From JAPUDQ01 sp049291395 (GTDB lineage Bacteria; Patescibacteriota; Saccharimonadia; Saccharimonadales; Saccharimonadaceae), in the NCBI GenBank assembly GCA_049291395.1, contig JBATPJ010000034.1, positions 1 to 5,924 of the forward strand: 5,924 nt of DNA. The letters run 5' to 3'. Of this stretch, positions 1-5,449 are shown piece by piece. The notes beneath the pieces are model-generated. The model was not told where the DNA came from. It did no database searches and saw only the letters and a program-made list of their open reading frames with translations. How positions within the stretch are numbered: position 1 is the stretch's first letter; the number at the start of each line of letters is the position of its first letter. The translations under genes were made by a program, and so were the position numbers.

Positions 1-53
1 TTAATGAGCTGCCAGCACTTCTTGTTGCTAGCGAATTTTGGTATGGTAGACAT
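1..53 (-). CDS. Possible N-terminus of a leftward gene, cut by the window edge (unrecognised)
   Basis: Reading leftward from an ATG at 53-51, 17 codons stay open to the window edge and give MSTIPKFASNKKCWQLI. Support for a real start is the AAAGGTG Shine-Dalgarno-like sequence ending 6 nt before the ATG, and a leftward TATACT -10 hexamer at 98-93 that would start transcription near base 86, giving a leader of about 33 nt. The gene would be divergent from dnaE. The family cannot be identified from 17 residues. The M-S-x-I-P start followed by a Lys-rich helix-like stretch resembles the start of HicA-type mRNA-interferase toxins, but that is a guess. A competing reading is that a rightward gene ends at the tandem stops TAA TGA (2-7), making this frame spurious. 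The two readings exclude each other. Confidence 0.35.
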   Translation of the reverse strand, partial: MSTIPKFASNKKCWQLI

Positions 54-59
54 ACGGAA

Positions 60-66
60 CACCTTT
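60..66 (-). promoter_or_regulatory. Shine-Dalgarno-like AAAGGTG of the left-edge gene
   Basis: On the minus strand AAAGGTG is followed by 6 nt and then ATG at 53-51, which is standard spacing for a ribosome binding site. It is the only well-placed SD sequence in the window. Part of it (AGGTG) lies in one arm of the 54-64/101-111 inverted repeat, so it could be hidden by base pairing in any transcript that begins upstream of base 111. Confidence 0.35.
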
Positions 67-92
67 CTTCACTTAGTTGCTTTACATCTCTA

Positions 93-98
93 AGTATA
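93..98 (-). promoter_or_regulatory. Leftward -10 element TATACT
   Basis: On the minus strand TATACT lies at 98-93, the same hexamer as at the other three putative promoters in the window. With a 17-nt spacer the -35 position reads TTAAAC (121-116), which matches the TTGACA consensus at only 3 of 6 bases. The predicted transcript start is near base 86, inside the inverted repeat. It is also part of the nested stem, so it may be a coincidence if that structure is a terminator. Confidence 0.4.
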
Positions 99-165
99 CG
101 AGGTGTTCCGTTTTAGTTTAATGAACCTCTCGCGTAAGTACGACCGTCTCGGCCTCCAAATACGG

Positions 166-171
166 TATACT
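166..171 (+). promoter_or_regulatory. dnaE -10 element TATACT, predicted leaderless start
   Basis: TATACT ends 8 nt before the dnaE ATG, in the context TACGGTATACT. Bacterial transcription normally starts 6-8 nt after the -10 hexamer, which puts the first transcribed base at about 178-180, on or next to the ATG. The 8 intervening bases hold no Shine-Dalgarno sequence. The -35 position at a 17-nt spacer (ACCGTC, 143-148) is not recognisable. The arrangement matches that at the pilus ATPase gene exactly in spacing. Confidence 0.6.
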
Positions 172-179
172 AGATATAT

Positions 180-3100
180 ATGACAAAGGGGAGCCAGCCG
201 GTAGCCACGAAGCTACAATCGAGTGATTTTGTGCACCTGCACAATCACACCCATCACAGCCTGCTAGACGGGTTGACTAAGGTTGGTGAGCTCGTCGATC
301 GCGTCAAAGAGCTTGGTATGAGTGCTGTTGCGATGACCGATCACGGGACGCTTTCGGGGGCGATTGAGTTTTATAAAGCCTGCAAAGCCAATGATATCAA
401 GCCGATTATCGGCATCGAGACCTATGTGGCGGCTCGGACGATTCATGATCGCGATCCGGCCAAAGACAAGGCTCGCTATCATTTGATCTTGCTCGCCATG
501 AACAATACCGGCTATCAAAACCTCATGCAGCTGAGTACCACGGCCAACCTCGAAGGGGTGTACTACAAACCACGTGTTGATCATGACCTGCTCGAAAAAT
601 ACAATGAAGGCATCATAGCCCTGAGCGCTTGTCTCGGTGGTGAGGTCGGTGACCGACTCCAGCATGATGATTATGATGGTGCCAAAAAAGCCGCCACGTG
701 GTACAGATCAGTCTTCGGTGATCGCTATTATCTCGAGATTCAAGATCACACCGAAAGTGAGCTACAACAGAAGGTAAACCGCGCAATTTTCAAATTGAGC
801 CAAGAGCTTGATATCCCTTGCGTCGTGACAAGCGATGCACACTATGTCCGCCCTGAAGATACCGAGTCACATGAGATATTGCTCTGCGTCGGTACGGGGG
901 CATATCTTAGCGATGAAGGCCGGATGAGCCTCAAGGATTATCATCTCCACGTGACTGACCCGACTGATGTCATCGAGCGGTGGGGGAGCGAGCATCCTGA
1001 TATCATCACCAACACCAAAGCAATCGCCGATCGCTGTGATGTGTCGCTTGAGTTTGGCAAGATCTTGATCCCGCGCTTTCCGGTGCCTGAGGGTGAGACC
1101 GAAAAAACTCATCTCGATATGCTCGTCTGGCAAGGCCTCGCCTGGCGCTATGGCGGCGTCGCTATCGCTGACTCGCGTGACCTCACTATCGAGGCCGCTC
1201 GGAAGTTGCTTGGTGAAGACGTCACCAAGCGGGCTGATTTTGAGCTTGATATCATCGATCGGATGGGCTTCAACGGCTACTTTCTGATCATTCATGATTT
1301 TATCAACTGGGGCAAGAACCAAGGCATCATCTTTGGTCCCGGGCGCGGTAGTGCGGCCGGTTCGATCATTGCTTACGGGCTGAATATCACCGAGCTTGAT
1401 CCACTGCGCTATGAGTTACTGTTTGAGAGGTTTTTGAACCCTGATCGTATCTCGATGCCTGATATCGATATCGATATCCAGGATACGCGTCGCGATGAAG
1501 TCATCCAATACTGCGTCGAAAAATACGGCACCGAACGTGTCGCCAATATCGCGACGTTTGGTAAGATGGCCGCCCGCGCCGCAGTGCGCGATGTCGCCCG
1601 TGTCTTGCAAGTGCCGTATGCCGATGCTGATAAGCTCAGCAAGATGATCCCACCGCCAGTCCAGGGACGACACATTCCCCTTGGTAAAAGTATCGTGACT
1701 GACCCTGATCTCAAGAAAGAGTACGAGTCGAATCCGACGAGCAAGCAAGTCATCGACTATGCTGTCCGACTCGAAGGCACCATCCGTAGCCATGGTGTGC
1801 ATGCTGCCGGCGTGGTGATCGCACCTGATGATATCGTCAAATTTGCACCACTCGAGATGGCCCAAAAAGGCGTCGTCGCGACCCAGTATCCGATGGGCCC
1901 GATCGAAGAGTTGGGACTGCTCAAAATGGATTTCCTTGGTCTTAGTAACCTCACGATTATTAACAACGCTCTTCGTATCATCAAAAAGGTCTATAAAGAA
2001 ACAATTCTTTTGAGTGAGATGCCGCTGGACGATCCGGCGACCTATGAGCTCTTGCAACGTGGTGACACGACAGGGGTATTTCAGCTGGAATCGTCCGGTA
2101 TGAAACGTTATTTGAAGGAACTGAAGCCGACAGAATTTAGCGACATCATCGCGATGTGTGCCTTGTATCGACCGGGTCCACTTGGCGCCGGTCTGACCGA
2201 CTCTTTCGTGAAGCGCAAAAACGGTCTCGAAAAAGTCACCTACGAACATGAGCTGACGAGGAACGCGCTTGAATCAACCTATGGTGTCATCGTCTATCAG
2301 GAACAGGTCATGCAGATGAGTAAAGAAATGTCCGGCTTTACTGGCGGTGAGGCGGATACGCTGCGTAAAGGTATCGGTAAAAAGATCCCAGAAGTCATGA
2401 AGAAGATGGGTACGCAGTTTATCGAGGGCGCGGTCAATAATGGCGTGCCACGTCAAACTGTCGAAAAGATTTGGCATGACATCCTTGGATTTGCGGACTA
2501 CGCGTTCAACAAATCCCACTCGGCGTGTTACGGGCTGATCGCCTACTGGACCGCTTATCTCAAAGCTCACTATCCGGATGCCTTCATGGCTGCGCTTATG
2601 ACCAGTGATCGTGACGACATCGACCGCCTAGCCATCGAGATATCGGAGTGTCGACACATGGGGCTCAAAGTCTTGCCGCCGGATGTCAATCTCAGTTACA
2701 AAGAATTCGCGATCGTCCCGGGGAAAAATGAGATTCGTTTCGGCATGACGGCCGTCAAAGGTGTCGGAGAAAACGCCGTCGAAGAGCTGATCCGCACCCG
2801 CGATGAAGACGGTGCGTTCAAAAGTATCGGTGATTTTGCCAGACGGGTGAGTACCGGTAAATTCAACCGTCGTGCCTGGGAATCACTCATCAAATCAGGT
2901 GCCTATGATAGCTTTGGCACGCGCTCAGACTTACTTTTCAACCTCGATACGATCACCGGCTATGCTAGCAAGGTACAGCGCGATGCTGCGAGTAATCAAG
3001 CCGATCTCTTCGGTGGTATGGGCGATGCAGTTAGTGTACCCGATATCAAACTTGAGACGGCGCCTACGCAGCATCACGAGCGCGAGATGCTGCAGTGGGA

Positions 3101-3818
3101 GCGCGAACTTCTCGGACTCTATCTGAGTGCGCATCCACTGGATCGCTACGACGCATATTTCGAAGAACAAACGATTCCGATCGGTAGTGTCCTGGAAGAG
3201 CACGACAAGAAAGCTGTCGTGATCGGCGGCGTCATATCGAGTATTCGCACGATCCTCACCAAGAGTGGTAGTAAGATGGCATTTGTCGCGATCGAGGATA
3301 AGTCTGGAGAGGGCGAGGTGATCGTTTTTCCGAAGACATACGAGGAAGTTTCAGAGCAACTCGTACAAGATGCCGTTATCAAGGTCAGCGGTAAAGTCAG
3401 CAGTACCGACCGTGAAGGCAAGCCACTCGGGTCAGCAAAAGTGATCGCTGATGAGATAACGTTTGTTACCAACGAGGAACTTGATGCCTACGAAAGTACT
3501 GGCAAAAAGATGAAAGTACCGAAGCCCAAAAAACCAGTTGTCAAAGAAGAAAAACCGGCCGAGCCGAGCTACACTTATATTCCTATCGAGGAGAAGCTGC
3601 CGAAAATTTATGTGAAAGTACCTGATCCAAATGACCAGGACAAATTACGACGTCTGAAAAAGACATTTAATGACTTTCGGGGTCAGAGTGAGATAATACT
3701 GGTTCTTGGTGAGAAAAAAGAGTCCGCGATACGGTTGCCGTTTACCGCTGAGGCAAATGATGAGTTGTTGTCACGTGTCGGTGAGATCTATGGCAATGAC
3801 AATATAAAATATCGATAA
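180..3818 (+). CDS. dnaE: DNA polymerase III subunit alpha (DnaE)
   Basis: Catalytic alpha subunit of the replicative polymerase, 1212 aa, close to the usual 1,100-1,200 for DnaE. Domains in order: PHP (about 17-290), with HLHNH at 19-23, D30, MTDHG at 52-56, E80, H101, C151 and SDAH at 218-221; palm and thumb with FGPGRGSAAGS (385-395), catalytic Asp pair in PDIDID (D428, D430) and third Asp in KMDFLGL (D584); fingers with YRPGPLGAG (663-671) and FNKSHSACYG (776-785); helix-hairpin-helix region (about 830-910); clamp-binding QADLF (940-944); OB fold (about 1010-1098); a Lys/Pro-rich linker (1106-1128); and a C-terminal domain to 1212. All nine PHP metal-ligand positions known from active PHP polymerases appear present, so PHP 3'-5' exonuclease proofreading is inferred. 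The ATG at 180 is the first possible start, since an in-frame TAG lies at 171-173. About 16 residues precede the PHP core. The start has no upstream SD and looks leaderless. The gene converges on the CAP-domain gene. Confidence 0.97.
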   Translation: MTKGSQPVATKLQSSDFVHLHNHTHHSLLDGLTKVGELVDRVKELGMSAVAMTDHGTLSGAIEFYKACKANDIKPIIGIETYVAARTIHDRDPAKDKARYHLILLAMNNTGYQNLMQLSTTANLEGVYYKPRVDHDLLEKYNEGIIALSACLGGEVGDRLQHDDYDGAKKAATWYRSVFGDRYYLEIQDHTESELQQKVNRAIFKLSQELDIPCVVTSDAHYVRPEDTESHEILLCVGTGAYLSDEGRMSLKDYHLHVTDPTDVIERWGSEHPDIITNTKAIADRCDVSLEFGKILIPRFPVPEGETEKTHLDMLVWQGLAWRYGGVAIADSRDLTIEAARKLLGEDVTKRADFELDIIDRMGFNGYFLIIHDFINWGKNQGIIFGPGRGSAAGSIIAYGLNITELDPLRYELLFERFLNPDRISMPDIDIDIQDTRRDEVIQYCVEKYGTERVANIATFGKMAARAAVRDVARVLQVPYADADKLSKMIPPPVQGRHIPLGKSIVTDPDLKKEYESNPTSKQVIDYAVRLEGTIRSHGVHAAGVVIAPDDIVKFAPLEMAQKGVVATQYPMGPIEELGLLKMDFLGLSNLTIINNALRIIKKVYKETILLSEMPLDDPATYELLQRGDTTGVFQLESSGMKRYLKELKPTEFSDIIAMCALYRPGPLGAGLTDSFVKRKNGLEKVTYEHELTRNALESTYGVIVYQEQVMQMSKEMSGFTGGEADTLRKGIGKKIPEVMKKMGTQFIEGAVNNGVPRQTVEKIWHDILGFADYAFNKSHSACYGLIAYWTAYLKAHYPDAFMAALMTSDRDDIDRLAIEISECRHMGLKVLPPDVNLSYKEFAIVPGKNEIRFGMTAVKGVGENAVEELIRTRDEDGAFKSIGDFARRVSTGKFNRRAWESLIKSGAYDSFGTRSDLLFNLDTITGYASKVQRDAASNQADLFGGMGDAVSVPDIKLETAPTQHHEREMLQWERELLGLYLSAHPLDRYDAYFEEQTIPIGSVLEEHDKKAVVIGGVISSIRTILTKSGSKMAFVAIEDKSGEGEVIVFPKTYEEVSEQLVQDAVIKVSGKVSSTDREGKPLGSAKVIADEITFVTNEELDAYESTGKKMKVPKPKKPVVKEEKPAEPSYTYIPIEEKLPKIYVKVPDPNDQDKLRRLKKTFNDFRGQSEIILVLGEKKESAIRLPFTAEANDELLSRVGEIYGNDNIKYR
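1461..1478. repeat. 18-bp perfect palindrome, three tandem GATATC units, over the polymerase active site codons
   Basis: Three GATATC hexamers in a row encode D428-I433 of DnaE, the catalytic DIDIDI stretch. Each hexamer is its own reverse complement, so the whole 18 bp is a perfect palindrome. It follows from always pairing the codons GAT and ATC, which this gene prefers; no function for the DNA itself is implied. Confidence 0.7.
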
Positions 3819-3835
3819 GTGCGTTCGATCTACAC

Positions 3836-4852
3836 CTACTGTAAACGGGCTGCGGTGGTGCTAAGAATCAATGCGAGTGCAAGAGTGAGCGCGATAACGT
3901 CAAATGTTGGATGGGAGATGACGAAATGTTCGCTTGTTGCCAGTGCATGTTTCATGAGCGCTCGGTGGGTTAGCGCATAGCCGAGAGCTGCAACAAGCGT
4001 GAGCCCGATGCTGAAGATTGCGACGCTTGGCAGTGTCCCCATCTTGAACATATCAAGTACTGACACGTTTTTTGCTTCGGCTACGTTAACGGCTACAGGT
4101 ATGTCCGTTCCCGTAGTTGGTGTTGCGGTGGCGGGTTGTAGTGTGACTTCTGTCGGCTGCGCAGGGGTTGGTGTCGGCTCGGCGGCTTGCGATGACTCGG
4201 TCGATGGTGGCGTAGGAGTTGTCGAGGATGGAGCCGATGATGGAGCACTTGGCGCTGGGGCTGGTGTTGGCTCAGGCTCAGGCGCGGGTGCGTTGAGCGG
4301 CTTGCCATAATGCGCGACGACGATGGTGTATTCGCCACCTTGAAAATTAGGCGCATCGACAAAGCCGAACCCGACATCAGAATAGTCTCCGACGATATTT
4401 GCACGGTGACCTGGGCTATTCATCCATCCTTGATTGACCGCAAAACTCGAGTCAAATCCATACGCGAGGTTTTCGCCAGCTGCCAAATAGTCGTACCCGG
4501 CTGCTTCGAAGAAATACCATGGTTGCGTACCGTCTGGTGCGACATGTGCCCAATAGTTGTTATCGGCCATGTGCTGGGCTTTGGCCTGGGCTGAGTTGTT
4601 AAGCTTGGAGTTGAGATTGAGCGGGCCGAGACCGTTATCGCCCCGCGATATATTGTTTTCTGATAGCAATGCCGCACGGCTCATCGAGGTGGCATATGAT
4701 AGGACGTTTTTCGATGACGACGTAGTGACTTGAGGTAACCGTCCGTCGTTGAGCCTGACAAAAGCCACTGCGACAAGCAGCACACCGAACAATATTGCTC
4801 GGAAGGCATGCAGGTGATGGGGGTGAGGCCGGTGTTTTGTGTGTTTTTTCAT
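3836..4852 (-). CDS. Membrane-anchored CAP/SCP-domain protein
   Basis: A 338-aa predicted surface protein. The N-terminus is basic and His-rich (six His in residues 4-15), followed by a hydrophobic segment at about 16-33 acting as uncleaved anchor or signal peptide. Residues 58-182 form a CAP/SCP (PF00188-type) domain: WAHV (H103), GENLAYG (E127), W143, GHRANI (H149) and a closing VVAHYG (178-183) match the conserved cavity His/Glu residues and core motifs of bacterial CAP proteins. A Pro/Ala/Ser/Thr linker spans about 185-250, then two hydrophobic helices at about 274-296 and 316-335. The CAP domain is thus expected outside the cell, tethered at both ends. The molecular role of bacterial CAP proteins is mostly unknown; lipid binding or envelope functions are possibilities. 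The start is the first ATG after the methyltransferase stop, 17 nt away, with no SD or TATACT of its own, so co-transcription and coupled translation are inferred. A weak stem followed by ATTTTAT lies just past the TAG stop. Confidence 0.88.
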   Translation of the reverse strand: MKKHTKHRPHPHHLHAFRAILFGVLLVAVAFVRLNDGRLPQVTTSSSKNVLSYATSMSRAALLSENNISRGDNGLGPLNLNSKLNNSAQAKAQHMADNNYWAHVAPDGTQPWYFFEAAGYDYLAAGENLAYGFDSSFAVNQGWMNSPGHRANIVGDYSDVGFGFVDAPNFQGGEYTIVVAHYGKPLNAPAPEPEPTPAPAPSAPSSAPSSTTPTPPSTESSQAAEPTPTPAQPTEVTLQPATATPTTGTDIPVAVNVAEAKNVSVLDMFKMGTLPSVAIFSIGLTLVAALGYALTHRALMKHALATSEHFVISHPTFDVIALTLALALILSTTAARLQ

Positions 4853-4869
4853 GATACTACTATTGGTTA

Positions 4870-5358
4870 TTATGCCATACGGAGGTGATAGAGTGCAATA
4901 CCTGCCGAAACACTGACATTGAACGACTCTTTACTTCCGTACATCGGGATCTCGACGATGTCATCACACATACTGATAAGAGAGCTGTCTATACCGTCGA
5001 CTTCTTCGCCGAGCAGAAGAACGATCTTGTCTGGGGGTTGATAGGTGTGAAGCGGTTGCGACCGAGGGTGTTGCTCAAGGCCGATGATACGATAGCCTTC
5101 ATGCTGCAATGCGGTGAAATCGATATCTGTTACAACCTCAAACGGGACGGAATTTTCAGCGCCAAGGGCTGTCTTGTGGATCTGCGCGGTGACCTTGTCG
5201 CGCAGATGTGGCAGGCGGGTATCGTGCTCGGTCGCTGGGTAGGGTGAATAGCCGCTCAGGATAATCTTTTCGACACCGAAGCCGTCACAGGTACGGAAAA
5301 TAGAGCCGATGTTGTGTGTCGAACGGATATTATGGGCGATGACGATGATATGACGCAT
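4870..5358 (-). CDS. TrmH/SpoU-family RNA 2'-O-ribose methyltransferase
   Basis: A 162-aa SPOUT-superfamily enzyme expected to transfer a methyl group from S-adenosylmethionine to a ribose 2'-OH in tRNA or rRNA. The three SpoU motifs are visible: motif 1 N-x-R-S-T-x-N-I-G-S-I-F-R-T (10-23), motif 2 LLLGEEVDGI (114-123) and motif 3 IPMYGSKESFNVSVSAGIAL (137-156), the last forming the knotted AdoMet site. KTALGAE (62-68) is typical of a small single-domain TrmH-like subgroup, and no extra N-terminal RNA-binding domain is present. The RNA target cannot be told, so no symbol is given. The ATG at 5358 is chosen over an in-frame TTG at 5382 because TATACT lies 7 nt upstream of the ATG and the protein then begins directly with the family's first beta strand (MRHIIVIAHN); the TTG would lie upstream of that promoter. 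It appears to lead a two-gene operon with the CAP gene. Confidence 0.92.
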   Translation of the reverse strand: MRHIIVIAHNIRSTHNIGSIFRTCDGFGVEKIILSGYSPYPATEHDTRLPHLRDKVTAQIHKTALGAENSVPFEVVTDIDFTALQHEGYRIIGLEQHPRSQPLHTYQPPDKIVLLLGEEVDGIDSSLISMCDDIVEIPMYGSKESFNVSVSAGIALYHLRMA

Positions 5359-5365
5359 AGATAGT

Positions 5366-5371
5366 AGTATA
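5366..5371 (-). promoter_or_regulatory. -10 element TATACT of the methyltransferase/CAP operon, predicted leaderless start
   Basis: On the minus strand TATACT (5371-5366) is followed by 7 nt and the ATG at 5358, with no Shine-Dalgarno sequence between. The expected transcript start is at or within two bases of the ATG. The -35 position at a 17-nt spacer reads TTCCGC (5394-5389), a 3 of 6 match to TTGACA. This placement decides the gene start, because the longer TTG start would lie outside the transcript. Confidence 0.6.
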
Positions 5372-5435
5372 TGGTATCGCAAGCAAAGGCGGAATTATCA
5401 TCGTTGCGGCTGTATACCACCTACGCTATATGCGA

Positions 5436-5441
5436 TATACT
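5436..5441 (+). promoter_or_regulatory. -10 element TATACT of the pilus ATPase gene, predicted leaderless start
   Basis: TATACT in the context TGCGATATACT ends 8 nt before the ATG at 5450, exactly as at dnaE. The 8 bases (TTAAGCAA plus T boundary, 5442-5449) contain no Shine-Dalgarno sequence. No convincing -35 is visible at 16-18 nt spacing. It shares a 91-bp divergent intergenic region with the methyltransferase promoter, the two -10 elements being 64 bp apart. Confidence 0.6.
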
Positions 5442-5449
5442 TAAGCAAT

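Larger units (their letters stand above)
54..111. repeat. Inverted repeat with perfect 11-bp arms and a nested 6-bp stem (operator or terminator)
   Basis: The arms 54-64 (ACGGAACACCT) and 101-111 (AGGTGTTCCGT) are perfect reverse complements. Inside them 71-76 (ACTTAG) and 90-95 (CTAAGT) form a second perfect stem around a 13-nt loop. On the plus strand the outer stem runs straight into TTTTAGTTTA (111-120), so it could be a rho-independent terminator for a rightward gene ending at the window's left edge. On the minus strand the arms bracket the leftward TATACT (98-93) and one arm holds the SD next to the ATG at 53, which fits an operator pair or an RNA switch instead. The sequence alone does not decide between these. 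Confidence 0.6.

Noticed and set aside
11..32. Hairpin of 7 bp with one mismatch, followed by GAATTTTGG
   Set aside because: The stem is imperfect and the T-run is short and offset; it is too weak to call a terminator.
43..93. 16-codon leader-peptide-like ORF (ATG at 43, TAA at 91) overlapping the inverted repeat
   Set aside because: There is no SD and no -10 at the distance seen at other starts, and the residue content suggests no attenuation logic for dnaE.
3..116. Plus-strand frame open from base 3 to a TAG at 114-116, a possible tail of an upstream gene
   Set aside because: The 37-residue translation is not recognisable and the frame would run through the whole inverted repeat; kept only as an alternative to the leftward gene.
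1416..2249. 277-codon open frame antisense to dnaE
   Set aside because: It lies wholly inside the conserved polymerase core, its translation has no recognisable domain, and the openness follows from dnaE codon bias (frequent GAT, ATC and GTC).
3999..4310. 103-codon plus-strand frame rich in Gly, Ala and Val
   Set aside because: It is the reverse complement of the CAP protein's Pro/Thr/Ser-rich linker and C-terminal helices; low-complexity composition keeps it open.
4885..5247. 120-codon plus-strand frame opposite the methyltransferase
   Set aside because: It mirrors a gene whose three SpoU motifs are clear, and has no family features or promoter of its own.
5359..5382. TTG start extending the methyltransferase by 8 residues
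   Set aside because: The ATG at 5358 matches the usual family N-terminus and lies 7 nt after TATACT; the TTG would sit upstream of the predicted transcript start.
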